Counted from the first letter of the stretch, positions 24,895-32,932 are shown. The stretch: DNA of 64,000 bases from Pantoea sp. 18069 (GCF_902706035.1 NZ_CACSJA010000022.1:1-64000); one strand, 5' to 3'. The notes: a model not told the origin generated them from the letters alone. Translations and numbers: made by a program.

Positions 24895-26592
24895 ATGCGG
24901 AAATTCAAGATATGGGGCGCGAGCCTGCTGGCCCTTTTTGCACTTACGGGTGTGCTGTTCCTCTATTGGCCGCTTTATGAGCGGTCGGTGCCCGCCGCCG
25001 AAAACGACCAGCCTGTAGACGTGGTGCTGGTGGGCGGCGGCATCATGAGCATCACGCTGGCCACCTACCTGCAGGAGCTGCAGCCGGACCTGAACGTGCA
25101 ACTGTTTGAACGCCTGGATGGCGTGGCCCTGGAAAGCTCCAACGGCTGGAACAACGCCGGCACCGGGCACTCGGCCTTCGCCGAGCTGAACTACACGCCA
25201 GAGCTGCCGGACGGCTCCATCGAGACCACGCGAGCGATCGGTATCGCCGAGCAGTTCGAGGTCTCGCGGCAGTTCTGGTCTCACCAGGTCAAGCAAGGCC
25301 GCCTGCCGCAGCCGTCGGACTTCATCAACGCGACCCCGCACATGAGCTTCGTCTGGGGTGAAGACCGCATCGAGTACCTGCGCAAGCGCCACGAGGCGCT
25401 GGTCAAGAATCCTATGTTCTACGGCATGCAGTTCACCACCGACCCCGCGCAGATCAAGCAGTGGGCACCGCTGGTGATGGAAGGGCGCGATCCCGGCCAG
25501 AAGGTCGCCGCGACCTATATGCCGCTGGGCACCGACGTCAATTTCGGCGTGATCACCAACGAGTTGACACGTAGCCTGCAGCGCAACCCCAACTTCAAGC
25601 TGCAGGTGCAGCATGAAGTCACCGCGCTGCGCCAGGACGGCGACAAGACCTGGAACGTCACCGTCAAGGACCTCAAGAGCGGCCAGGAACGCACCGTCAA
25701 GTCGCGCTTCGTCTTCATCGGCGCTGGCGGCGCCGCGCTCAAGCTGCTGCAGCTGTCCGGCATTCCCGAAGCCAGGGACTACGCGGGCTTCCCGGTCGGC
25801 GGCCAGTTCCTGGCGCTCAAGGCGCCGGCCGTGGCCGAGCGCCACAAGGTCAAGGTCTACGGCATGGCCGAGACCGGCTCGCCGCCAATGTCGGTGCCGC
25901 ATATCGACGCGCGCAAGCTCGACGACAAGCCGGTGGTGCTGTTTGGCCCCTTCGCGCTGTTCAGCACCAAGTTTCTGAAGGAAGGCTCCTGGTTCGACCT
26001 GTACTCATCGGTCACCCATGACAACGTGGCGGGAATGTTGAAGGTTGGCGGAGAAAACCTGGACCTGGTGAAGTATCTGCTGCAGCAGGCCAACTTGACC
26101 GACGCCGATCGCCAGGCCGAGCTGCTCAAGTACTATCCCAACGCCAAGCGCGAGGACTGGGAACTGGTCACCGCCGGCCAGCGCGTGCAGGTCATCAAGC
26201 GTGACCCTGAAAAAGGCCCCATCCTGCAGTTCGGCACCGAGATCGTGACGGACAAGGACAAGACCATCGCTGCCCTGCTGGGCGCCTCGCCGGGTGCGTC
26301 GACCGCGCCCCCCATCATGCTGAACCTGCTGGCCCAGGCTTTCCCCAAGGAAATGAACGCTGGCTGGAAGGCAAAGCTCCAGGACATCGTTCCGTCCTAC
26401 GGCCGCAAGATCAACGACAGCGCGGCACTGACCAACGAAATCCGCGCCATGACGGGCCAGGCACTGAATCTGCCGTACCTGGAAGTGCCGGTGAATGCGC
26501 AGGGCACTGCCGCGGACCAGGTTCCAGCCACGCCATCGCCGGCCGTGCCAGCGGAATCACGCAATGCCGATACGGCAATGCAAGCGCTGTAA
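24895..26592 (+). CDS. mqo: Malate:quinone oxidoreductase
   Basis: FAD-dependent malate:quinone oxidoreductase, which oxidises L-malate to oxaloacetate and passes electrons to the quinone pool at the inner membrane. The 565 residues begin with a hydrophobic anchor (about 4-25, KIWGASLLALFALTGVLFLY). The FAD motif DVVLVGGGIMSITLATYL, ERLDGVALESSNGWNNAGTG, and SPGASTAPPIMLNLL near the C-terminus match the family. I prefer the ATG at 24895 because GGAG lies 7 nt upstream of it but only 1 nt from the ATG at 24889. The N-terminal membrane segment and Ala/Pro-rich tail make it slightly longer than typical forms. Confidence 0.93.
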   Translation: MRKFKIWGASLLALFALTGVLFLYWPLYERSVPAAENDQPVDVVLVGGGIMSITLATYLQELQPDLNVQLFERLDGVALESSNGWNNAGTGHSAFAELNYTPELPDGSIETTRAIGIAEQFEVSRQFWSHQVKQGRLPQPSDFINATPHMSFVWGEDRIEYLRKRHEALVKNPMFYGMQFTTDPAQIKQWAPLVMEGRDPGQKVAATYMPLGTDVNFGVITNELTRSLQRNPNFKLQVQHEVTALRQDGDKTWNVTVKDLKSGQERTVKSRFVFIGAGGAALKLLQLSGIPEARDYAGFPVGGQFLALKAPAVAERHKVKVYGMAETGSPPMSVPHIDARKLDDKPVVLFGPFALFSTKFLKEGSWFDLYSSVTHDNVAGMLKVGGENLDLVKYLLQQANLTDADRQAELLKYYPNAKREDWELVTAGQRVQVIKRDPEKGPILQFGTEIVTDKDKTIAALLGASPGASTAPPIMLNLLAQAFPKEMNAGWKAKLQDIVPSYGRKINDSAALTNEIRAMTGQALNLPYLEVPVNAQGTAADQVPATPSPAVPAESRNADTAMQAL

Positions 26593-26613
26593 GTCAACCT
26601 ATTGCAGGACGGG

Positions 26614-26636
26614 TGCATTCCCCAATGGGGAATGCA
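26614..26636. repeat. Perfect 10-bp inverted repeat after mqo
   Basis: TGCATTCCCC at 26614-26623 is followed by AAT and the exact complement GGGGAATGCA at 26627-26636. It lies 21 bp after the mqo stop. No T-run follows, so it is either an mRNA-stabilising 3' hairpin or a binding site rather than a classical intrinsic terminator. Confidence 0.6.
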
Positions 26637-26676
26637 TGGTGACAGCATCGCCCAGCCAGCGCAGCGCAACGGCAAG

Positions 26677-26717
26677 CTTGCCGATAGCCCTTGGGCTTGC
26701 ATCCTCGCCTGCACTTC
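26677..26717 (+). repeat. Direct repeat copy 2 flanking mqo
   Basis: Second copy of the repeat at 24294-24334, with the same spacing between its CTTGCCGA start and its 17-bp identical core. It lies 35 bp before the Shine-Dalgarno-proximal region of the 57-residue gene. Confidence 0.6.
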
Positions 26718-26751
26718 TGCATGCTATGGAGAACATCCAAGGAGGCTGCAC

Positions 26752-26925
26752 ATGCCACACACCGAATGGTTCAAGACCGAGGAAGAGGCCCATGCGTATG
26801 CGGAGCAAGCGGGGCTGACTAACTACAAAGTCATTGCGCAGCCCGGGCCCCTCTCGGAGATGATGCCGCTCGGGGGCCAGGAAGGCATTCCCGCGATCCG
26901 TTTCGTCATCGAGCCCTTGGACTAG
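26752..26925 (+). CDS. Small conserved-looking protein of unknown function (57 aa)
   Basis: A 57-residue protein starting MPHTEWFKTEEEAHAYAEQ, preceded by a perfect AAGGAGG 7 nt before the ATG, which makes it a convincing gene despite its size. It is hydrophilic and soluble, with no signal or membrane segment. The sequence reads like a small alpha/beta domain (helix around 9-20, strand KVIAQ at 26-30, strand IRFVIEP at 49-55). I do not recognise a family. Its stop codon lies inside the left arm of a terminator-like hairpin. Confidence 0.75.
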   Translation: MPHTEWFKTEEEAHAYAEQAGLTNYKVIAQPGPLSEMMPLGGQEGIPAIRFVIEPLD

Positions 26926-26952
26926 GCGCTGCGTAGTCCGGGTCTTTTATTT
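26919..26952 (+). terminator. Probable Rho-independent terminator
   Basis: GGACTA at 26919-26924 pairs with TAGTCC at 26934-26939 around a 9-nt loop. GGGTCTTTTATTT follows. It includes the stop codon of the 57-residue gene and fits its transcript end. Confidence 0.5.
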
Positions 26953-27035
26953 GGCTCGAATGAGGGCATCGCGCCTACAGCATCCCATGCCGTCTTGCGC
27001 CACCCTGGGAGCACCACCGTACCAGGAGCGACCCC

Positions 27036-27212
27036 ATGACCCAGCCAAGAACGCCAGAATCGCTTCCAGAGGATGAGGAAATGGACCCCGTGGGCAAGCC
27101 TTATCCCGAGCAGGAGCCTCTTGCGCCTGACGACGCCACGCCCGCCGACGGCGACGACCCGCCCCACCCGCCGTTCTCGCCGAGCAACGAACCCGACATC
27201 GCGCCGGAATAG
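27036..27212 (+). CDS. Small acidic, proline-rich protein (58 aa)
   Basis: A 58-residue ORF starting MTQPRTPESLPEDEEMDP with AGGAG 8 nt upstream. About a quarter of the residues are Asp or Glu and another quarter Pro (PPHPPFSPSNEPDIAPE at the end), so it is probably disordered. No signal peptide, membrane segment or Cys is present. I recognise no family. Codon use is normal for the genome and the Shine-Dalgarno is good, so I regard it as real with moderate confidence. It converges on the ankyrin gene 18 bp away. Confidence 0.55.
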   Translation: MTQPRTPESLPEDEEMDPVGKPYPEQEPLAPDDATPADGDDPPHPPFSPSNEPDIAPE

Positions 27213-27230
27213 GATTCCGATGGGCCCTGC

Positions 27231-27932
27231 TCACCAGCCGGGTTTGCGCCCCGGCTGCGTGCTGCGCTGGCGCCGCTGGGCCTGGGTCAGGATGTCGACC
27301 AGGTAGTCGCGCGAGGCCTGGCGGGCGAAGTCCACGGCGGTCCAGCCGCGCTGGTTCCTGGCCAGCGGGTCGGCGCCGTATTTGAGCAATTGGGCCACCA
27401 CGTCTTCCGAGCTGTATTGCGCGGCCATCATCAGCGGCGTCGTGCCGTTGGGCGATGGCGCATCGACCGGTGCGCCCCTGCGCACCAGCAGTTGCACCAT
27501 GGCCAGGCTGTCGGGCAGCGCCGCCGAAGTCGCGTAGTGCAAGGCGCTCCAGCCCTCCTTGTGGACTGCGGCGCCGCGGTCGAGCAGCTTGCGCGCGATC
27601 GCCAGATGGCCCTTGATGGCGGCCATCATCAGCGCGCTTTCGCCCTGGGCGCTGGTTTCATCGAGGCGTATGCCCGGCGACTGCAGCAGCACGTCGAACA
27701 CGCGCAGCGAATCGCGGTGCAGCGCAGCGACCAGGCCGGGGCGGCCGCGCGAATCGCGGGTGTTCGGGTCGGCGCCACGGAAAATCAGGTTGACCATGGC
27801 CTTGGCGTTGTCCTGGATCAGCGCGCGATCAAAATCCACGGCGGTGTCGGCCCGGGCCAGGCCCGCGAGGGCCAGGGCGCTGGCGGCGCCGGCGGATTGC
27901 AGCCAGAGGCGGCGGGTAGGCAATCGGGTCAA
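27231..27932 (-). CDS. Ankyrin-repeat protein, exported
   Basis: Ankyrin-repeat protein of about 233 residues. The probable start is TTG at 27932, which overlaps the tatD stop (TTGA); no ATG is in frame near the natural N-terminus. A Tat/Sec-like leader (RLPTRRLWLQSAGAASALAL) suggests export to the periplasm. About five ankyrin units follow: NAKAMVNLIFRGADPN, GLVAALHRDSLRVFDVLL, SALMMAAIKGHLAIARKLLDRG, MVQLLVRRGAPVDAPSPNG and TPLMMAAQYSSEDVVAQLL. Translation is probably coupled to tatD. Ankyrin repeats bind proteins; the partner is unknown. Confidence 0.82.
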   Translation of the reverse strand: MTRLPTRRLWLQSAGAASALALAGLARADTAVDFDRALIQDNAKAMVNLIFRGADPNTRDSRGRPGLVAALHRDSLRVFDVLLQSPGIRLDETSAQGESALMMAAIKGHLAIARKLLDRGAAVHKEGWSALHYATSAALPDSLAMVQLLVRRGAPVDAPSPNGTTPLMMAAQYSSEDVVAQLLKYGADPLARNQRGWTAVDFARQASRDYLVDILTQAQRRQRSTQPGRKPGW

Positions 27933-28735
27933 GAAACCACCCCCTTGAACAAGGCGTCGAAGTTGGCGCTGGTCAGTGCCGCGATCTCTTCGACCGGCAT
28001 GCCGCGTACGGCCGCGATCTGCCTGGCAACGTAGGGCACATAGGCCGGGCTGTTGGTCTTGCCGCGGTAGGGCATGGGCGCTAGATAGGGGCTGTCGGTC
28101 TCGATCAGCATGCGGTCCAGCGGCACGAAGGCCGCGACATCGCGCAGGTACTGCGCGTTCTTGAACGTCACGATGCCCGAAAACGAGATGTAGTAGCCCA
28201 GGTCCAGCGCCGCGCGCGCGACTTCGGCGGTTTCGGTGAAGCAGTGCAGCACGCCGCCGGCCTGGTCGGCCGAGCCGTCCTCGCCCTCCTCGCGCAGAAT
28301 GCCCAGCGTGTCGTCGGAGGCGCTGCGCGTGTGGATCACCAGCGGCTTGTGGCAGGCGCGCGCCGCGCGGATGTGCACGCGAAAGCGCTCGCGCTGCCAT
28401 TCGAGGTCGGCAATCGTGCGCCCGCCCTTGCGGTCTTCCATGCCGTAATAGTCGAGACCGGTTTCACCGATCGCGACCACGCGCGCCAGGGCTGCGCGCT
28501 CGAGCAGGTCCTGCACGCCGGGCTCGGTCATGTCTTCGGTGTCGGGGTGCACGCCCACGGTGCACCAGAAGTTGTCGTACTGGGTGGCCAGCGCATGCAC
28601 GTCCGCGAACTCTTCCATGGTCGTGCAGATGCACAGCGCGCGGTCCACCTGGGCCTGCGCCATCGCGGCGCGGATTTCCGGCAGATTCTGCGCGAGCGCG
28701 GGATAGTTCAGGTGGCAGTGGGAATCGGTAAACAT
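27929..28735 (-). CDS. tatD: TatD-family metal-dependent DNase/hydrolase
   Basis: TIM-barrel metallohydrolase of 268 residues. Its motifs are FTDSHCHL (2-9), VGVHPDTE, AIGETGLDYY, IHTRSASDD, GVLHCFTETAE and LIETDSPYLAP, giving the complete TatD metal site. The length is normal. TatD proteins act as 3'-5' exonucleases in DNA quality control. I chose the ATG at 28735 rather than the TTG codon before it. A strong hairpin with a T-run ends about 10 nt before this start, which leaves almost no room for a promoter. Confidence 0.9.
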   Translation of the reverse strand: MFTDSHCHLNYPALAQNLPEIRAAMAQAQVDRALCICTTMEEFADVHALATQYDNFWCTVGVHPDTEDMTEPGVQDLLERAALARVVAIGETGLDYYGMEDRKGGRTIADLEWQRERFRVHIRAARACHKPLVIHTRSASDDTLGILREEGEDGSADQAGGVLHCFTETAEVARAALDLGYYISFSGIVTFKNAQYLRDVAAFVPLDRMLIETDSPYLAPMPYRGKTNSPAYVPYVARQIAAVRGMPVEEIAALTSANFDALFKGVVS

Positions 28736-28744
28736 CAAAAACTC

Positions 28745-28804
28745 TCAAAACAAAAATGCCGACCCACGACTTCGGCGCGTGCCGAAGTGGCTGCGGATCG
28801 GCAT
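28745..28804 (-). terminator. Strong intrinsic terminator/attenuator between pilZ and tatD
   Basis: On the minus strand a 10-bp outer stem (28795-28804 with 28756-28765, one G-U pair) encloses an inner hairpin ACTTCGGC-GCGT-GCCGAAGT at 28769-28788. TTTTTGTTTTG follows directly. It ends the pilZ transcript, or regulates readthrough into tatD, which starts at 28735. Confidence 0.75.
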
Positions 28805-28826
28805 GCAGCCGCCGGAATGCGCGCTG

Positions 28827-29186
28827 CTACACCGTTTGCGTGGCCTTGTCCCAGGCCAGCGCGCCGCCGAGGATCTGTTCGATCTTGGCCTTGAGCTGGC
28901 CCGATTTCTCGTCCTGGGGGAACTGTATGCCTATGCCCTGCGTGCGGTTTCCCGCGGCGCGCGCGGGCGTGACCCAGGCGACCTTGCCGGCGATGGGGTA
29001 GCGCTGCGTTTCTTCGGGCAGCGTCAGCAGCACGTAGACATCGTCGCCAAGCCGGTACTCGCGCGGCGTGGGCACGAAAATGCCCCCGCCGGCAAACATG
29101 GGGATATAGGCGGCGTACAAGGCTGCCTTTTCCTTGATGGCCAACTGCATGACGCTGGGGCGCGGCGTGGTGGGGGTCAGGCTCAT
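28827..29186 (-). CDS. pilZ: PilZ-domain protein
   Basis: Single PilZ domain of 119 residues, a family linked to type IV pilus function and in part to cyclic-di-GMP binding. The order holB-pilZ is conserved in many proteobacteria. The core includes LAIKEKAALYAAYIPMFAGGG, GIFVPTPREYRLGDDVYVLL and GKVAWVTPARAAGNRTQGIGIQF (as separate strands). The canonical c-di-GMP motif RxxxR is not evident near the start, as in type IV pilus PilZ proteins that do not bind the ligand. It lies 46 bp after holB. Confidence 0.85.
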   Translation of the reverse strand: MSLTPTTPRPSVMQLAIKEKAALYAAYIPMFAGGGIFVPTPREYRLGDDVYVLLTLPEETQRYPIAGKVAWVTPARAAGNRTQGIGIQFPQDEKSGQLKAKIEQILGGALAWDKATQTV

Positions 29187-29232
29187 GGGAATGGGTGCAA
29201 TGGGTTGCCTCGGACCCGCAGAATGCCGGCCC

Positions 29233-30243
29233 TCATGCCCTGGAGTTTAGGACGCTTCGGCCCCGCGCGACAAGCGCTTCGAGCATCAGGCCCGCATTGA
29301 AGGGGTGTTCGGCAGTGCGCAGCGCGGCCGACAGCTCCTTGCTCCATGCGGCGAGCTGCGCCAGCGATGCCGGCGCGGGCAGGTCTGCGGGCGCGAAATA
29401 GCGCGGCGCGGCGCCGCAGGCGCGCGCGAGCTGGTCGTGGCAGATCTTCTGCAGCACGCCTATCACCTGCGCGGGCGCCAGATCGGAGAATGCCGACACA
29501 TCGCCTTGCGCCAGGGCCCGGGGCAGTTGCGTCCAGGCCTGGGCCGGCCGGCCGCTGCGCGCCAGCGCCAGCGCGTCTTCGGGACGTCCGCCCGAGGCCT
29601 TGAGAAAGGCCTGGGCAGCGGCCGCGTCCAGCCCCTGGGCTTCAAGCCAGACGCGCATCGCGTCCTCCTGCGGCCAGGCCATGGTGTGGATCAGGCAGCG
29701 GCTGCGGATGGTCGGCAGCAACTGGTGGGCCGACTCGCTGGCGAGCACGAAGCGCACGTCGCCCGGGGGCTCCTCCAGCGTCTTGAGCAAGGCGTTGGCC
29801 GTGATCGCATTCATCTGCTCGGCCGGATAGACCAGCACCGCCTTGCCGCGCCCGCGCGCGCTGGTGCGCTGCGTGAACTCGACGGCATCGCGCATCGCGT
29901 CGACGCGGATTTCACGGCTGGCCTTGCGCTTCTTGTCGTCGATATCGGCCTGGGCCTTTTCCGCCAACGGCCAGCCCAATGCCAGCATATGGGTTTCGGG
30001 CATCAGCACGCACAGGTCGGCATGGGCGCGCACGTCGATCGCATGGCAGCTGGGGCATTGGCCGCAGGCCTGGCCGTCGGCCGCCGACTCGCACAGCCAG
30101 GCGCGAACCATTTCAAGGCCCAGCGCGTACTGGCCCAGACCCGAGGGGCCCTGCAGCAGCCAGGCGTGACCCCGCTGGGCCAGCAGCGCCTGGCGCTGGG
30201 CTGCGATCCAGGGCGCGACTGCGGGGCGTTCCACGGCGCTCAT
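29233..30243 (-). CDS. holB: DNA polymerase III delta-prime subunit
   Basis: Clamp-loader subunit delta-prime of 336 residues. The N-terminal AAA+ domain has a degenerate P-loop (LLQGPSGLGQYALGLEM), as expected for a non-hydrolysing subunit. The zinc site is formed by the Cys cluster CGQCPSCH and an upstream Cys. ALLKTLEEPPGDVRFVL is the conserved sensor region, and the collar domain is C-terminal. Its ATG overlaps the tmk stop by 4 bp, a typical tmk-holB arrangement that implies translational coupling. Confidence 0.92.
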   Translation of the reverse strand: MSAVERPAVAPWIAAQRQALLAQRGHAWLLQGPSGLGQYALGLEMVRAWLCESAADGQACGQCPSCHAIDVRAHADLCVLMPETHMLALGWPLAEKAQADIDDKKRKASREIRVDAMRDAVEFTQRTSARGRGKAVLVYPAEQMNAITANALLKTLEEPPGDVRFVLASESAHQLLPTIRSRCLIHTMAWPQEDAMRVWLEAQGLDAAAAQAFLKASGGRPEDALALARSGRPAQAWTQLPRALAQGDVSAFSDLAPAQVIGVLQKICHDQLARACGAAPRYFAPADLPAPASLAQLAAWSKELSAALRTAEHPFNAGLMLEALVARGRSVLNSRA

Positions 30244-30911
30244 GCCGCGTCCTGGTCGGCAGGCGCGGGCAGCCAGCCGCGGCCCGCGAACGCCGTCTGC
30301 AGCTGGTGCCAGACCCGCGCGCGCTCGTGGTTGGCGTCGATGCGCGCAAAGCGCTGCGGCGCGGCCGCGGTGCGCTCGGCATAGCCCTGGGCGACGCGGC
30401 GAAAGAACGCGAGCGGCTGGGCCTCGAAGCGGTCGGGCAGCCGGGCATGCGCAAGCCGTTCGGCCGCGACTTCGGGCGGCAGGTCGAACCAGACGGTGAG
30501 ATCGGGTTCGCGCAGTTGCGCGGGATCCGGCGCGACGCCGGTCTGCGCCATGCGCTCGAGCTGGGCGAGCTGGGCCAGATCAAAGCCCCGGCCCGCGCCC
30601 TGGTAGGCGAAGGTCGCGTCGGTGAAGCGGTCGCAAAGCACCACGTCGCCGCGCGCGAGCGCGGGCTCTATCACCTGCACCAGGTGGTCGCGCCGGCCCG
30701 CAAAGGCCAGCAGCGCCTCGGTCAACGGGTCCATGGCGTCGTTCAGCAGCAGCGCGCGCAGCTTCTCGGCCAGCGGCGTGCCGCCGGGCTCGCGCGTGAG
30801 CACCACGCGCCGGCCATGGGCGCTGAACGCCTCGGCCAGCGCGCTGATGTGCGAGGACTTGCCCGCGCCATCGATGCCTTCAAATGAAATAAACAGGCCG
30901 GTACGGCTCAT
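30240..30911 (-). CDS. tmk: Thymidylate kinase
   Basis: dTMP kinase of 223 residues, making dTDP for DNA synthesis. The P-loop FEGIDGAGKSSH lies near residues 8-19, and LTREPGGTPLAEKLR and the DR motif CDRFTDATFAYQGAGRG are complete. The start is ATG at 30911 (MSRTGLFISFEG), with GAGGA 9 nt upstream; the ORF can be read one TTG earlier without support. It lies between mltG and holB, the usual order. A hairpin that includes the mltG stop lies just upstream. Confidence 0.95.
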   Translation of the reverse strand: MSRTGLFISFEGIDGAGKSSHISALAEAFSAHGRRVVLTREPGGTPLAEKLRALLLNDAMDPLTEALLAFAGRRDHLVQVIEPALARGDVVLCDRFTDATFAYQGAGRGFDLAQLAQLERMAQTGVAPDPAQLREPDLTVWFDLPPEVAAERLAHARLPDRFEAQPLAFFRRVAQGYAERTAAAPQRFARIDANHERARVWHQLQTAFAGRGWLPAPADQDAA

Positions 30912-30931
30912 CGTCAAAAATCCTCAATGCG

Positions 30932-30954
30932 GCGGACGCTGGCTCAGCGTCCGC
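30932..30954 (-). promoter_or_regulatory. Perfect 9-bp hairpin at the mltG-tmk junction
   Basis: GCGGACGCT and AGCGTCCGC are exact complements around a 5-nt loop that contains the mltG stop codon. A run of five T on the minus strand follows 11 nt later, inside the tmk ribosome-binding region. It may attenuate tmk or protect the mltG message end. Confidence 0.45.
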
Positions 30955-31936
30955 GCTGGTAACGGTTCACAGCCCTATTGTGCTCGTCGAGCGAAACGCT
31001 GAATTGGCTGCTGCCATCGCCCCGGGCAACAAAATACAGCGCCGGGGTAGCTGCGGGCTGCACGGCGGCCATCATCGACGCCTTGCCGGGCATGGCGATC
31101 GGCGTAGGCGGCAGGCCGCTGCGGGTATAGGTATTCCACGGCGTATCGGCGCGCAGGTGGCTGCGGCGCAGATTGCCGTCAAACGCTTCGCCCAGGCCGT
31201 AGATCACCGTGGGGTCGGTCTGCAGCAGCATGCCTATGCGCAGGCGGTTGATGAACACGCCCGCGATCTGCGCGCGGTCGCTCGCGCGCCCGGTTTCCTT
31301 CTCGACAATGCTGGCCAGCACCAGCGCGTCCTCGGGCGAGCGCAGCGGCAGGTCGGCGGCGCGCATTTCCCAGACCTGCAGCAGGCGCCGGTCCATCGCG
31401 TGCACGGCGCGGCGCAGCACGGCCATGTCGCTGCTGCCCTTGGCATAGGTATAGGTGTCGGGGAAAAAGCGGCCTTCGGGCGCGACGCCGGGCTTGTCCA
31501 GCGCGGCCATCAGCGCTTCGTCGCTCAAGGCCACGCTGTCCTGGCGCAGGAATTCCTCGCGCGCCAGCGCCGCGCGCACCTGGCGCCAGTTCCAGCCTTC
31601 GACCAGCGTCACCGCCCGCAGCGACTCCTCGCCACGCGCGAGCTTTTGCAGCAACTGGTAGGGTGTCGTGCCCGCGGGAATTTCGTAGTTGCCGGCCTTG
31701 ATCAGCCGGTCCTTGCCCGAGACGCGAAACCAGGCGTAGAGCAGCCGTGCATCGGTCTGCACGCCGGCCTTGACCACATTGCGCGCCACACCGCGCGGCG
31801 TCGTGCCGGGCTCGATCTCGAGTTCGAGCACAGGCGCGCCTTGCGCCAGCGGCTGCAGCAGCCACCAGGCAGCCGCGCCCCCGGCGACCAGCGCCATCAA
31901 CACCAGAAAAAGCAGTCCTTGGAAAAATCTACGCAC
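30944..31936 (-). CDS. mltG: Endolytic murein transglycosylase MltG
   Basis: Inner-membrane endolytic transglycosylase (YceG family), thought to end glycan-strand growth. It has a short cytoplasmic start, a transmembrane helix (FFQGLLFLVLMALVAGG), a LysM-like region (PGTTPYQLLQKLARGEE) and the YceG catalytic region with Glu in LASIVEKETGRASDR and the strand LQTDPTVIYGLG. I give the GTG at 31936. The ATG at 31972 adds 12 residues but would leave only 9 bp to the divergent ygfZ start. The length is normal for Burkholderiales. Confidence 0.9.
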   Translation of the reverse strand: MRRFFQGLLFLVLMALVAGGAAAWWLLQPLAQGAPVLELEIEPGTTPRGVARNVVKAGVQTDARLLYAWFRVSGKDRLIKAGNYEIPAGTTPYQLLQKLARGEESLRAVTLVEGWNWRQVRAALAREEFLRQDSVALSDEALMAALDKPGVAPEGRFFPDTYTYAKGSSDMAVLRRAVHAMDRRLLQVWEMRAADLPLRSPEDALVLASIVEKETGRASDRAQIAGVFINRLRIGMLLQTDPTVIYGLGEAFDGNLRRSHLRADTPWNTYTRSGLPPTPIAMPGKASMMAAVQPAATPALYFVARGDGSSQFSVSLDEHNRAVNRYQRGR

Positions 31937-31981
31937 AAGCTTTACCGCCCCATGAAAGTGACCGGGCATCATAATTCACCC

Positions 31982-32899
31982 ATGACCCAGTCCTTCCATG
32001 GCATTGCCCCCATTTCCCACCTCGGCGTTATTCGCGTGCAAGGCGAAGACGCCGCCAGCTTTCTGCACAACCAGCTCACGCAGGACTTCGCGCTGCTCGA
32101 CCTGCAGCACGCGCGCCTGGCCGCCTTCCTTTCGGCCAAGGGCCGCATGCAGGCCAGTTTCATCGGCTTCAAGCGCAGCGCCACCGAAGTGCTGCTGGTC
32201 TGCAGCCAGGATCTGCTGGCGACCACGCTCAAGCGCCTGTCGATGTTCGTGCTGCGCTCCAAGGCCAGGCTCAGCGACGCCACGGCCGAATTCGCACTCC
32301 ACGGGCTGATCGGCGACGCGGTGGCCGCGGCCGCGGGCCAGCCCCAGGTCGCGCCCTGGGACAAGCAGGACCTGGGCGACGCGCACCTGGTCCACCTCTA
32401 CCCTGCGGCCGGCCAGCCGCGCGCGCTGTGGGTCGCGCCCCTGGGCACGCCCGCGCCCCAGGCCGCCGCCCTGTCCGCCGAAGCCTGGCTCTGGAGCGAA
32501 GTGCAAAGCGGCGTGGCCACGCTCACGGCGCCGCTGTTCGAGCTGTTCGTGCCGCAGATGCTCAACTACGAATCGCTGGGCGGCGTGAACTTCAAGAAAG
32601 GCTGCTATCCCGGCCAGGAAATCGTCGCACGCAGCCAGTTCCGCGGCACGCTCAAGCGCCGCGCCTACATCGTGCAGTCCGAGGCCGCGCTCGAAGTCGG
32701 CATGGAAGTGTTCGCGGCCAGCGATGCCGAGCAACCCACGGGCACCGTGGTGCAGGCGGCGCCCGCTCCCGGCGGCGGCTGGCTGGCCCTGGTGTCCATG
32801 CAGATCGCGTCGGCCGGCGAAGCCCTGCATGCGGGCAGCGCCAGCGGGCCGGCACTGACTATCGAGCCCCTGCCCTACACGCTGCTCGACGATATCTGA
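31982..32899 (+). CDS. ygfZ: tRNA-modifying protein YgfZ (folate-binding)
   Basis: Tetrahydrofolate-dependent YgfZ/GcvT-like protein of 305 residues, which supports iron-sulfur enzymes such as MiaB. The signature NFKKGCYPGQEIVAR, with its conserved Cys, is intact near residues 203-217. The N-terminal half has the aminomethyltransferase-like folate domain (HLGVIRVQGEDAASFLHNQL, FLSAKGRMQASF). The ORF extends far upstream only by chance; the start MTQSFHGIAPISHL is typical. It reads away from mltG and is not otherwise in an operon. Confidence 0.93.
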   Translation: MTQSFHGIAPISHLGVIRVQGEDAASFLHNQLTQDFALLDLQHARLAAFLSAKGRMQASFIGFKRSATEVLLVCSQDLLATTLKRLSMFVLRSKARLSDATAEFALHGLIGDAVAAAAGQPQVAPWDKQDLGDAHLVHLYPAAGQPRALWVAPLGTPAPQAAALSAEAWLWSEVQSGVATLTAPLFELFVPQMLNYESLGGVNFKKGCYPGQEIVARSQFRGTLKRRAYIVQSEAALEVGMEVFAASDAEQPTGTVVQAAPAPGGGWLALVSMQIASAGEALHAGSASGPALTIEPLPYTLLDDI

Positions 32900-32930
32900 G
32901 GCCGGGCGGGCAACGCCCGCGTGCCCGGCC
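32900..32930. terminator. Hairpin between convergent ygfZ and ankyrin genes
   Basis: GGCCGGGC at 32900-32907 and GCCCGGCC at 32923-32930 are exact complements and enclose a second GC-rich pairing. No T-run follows on either strand. It may act as a bidirectional 3' hairpin. Confidence 0.4.
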
Positions 32931-32932
32931 CT

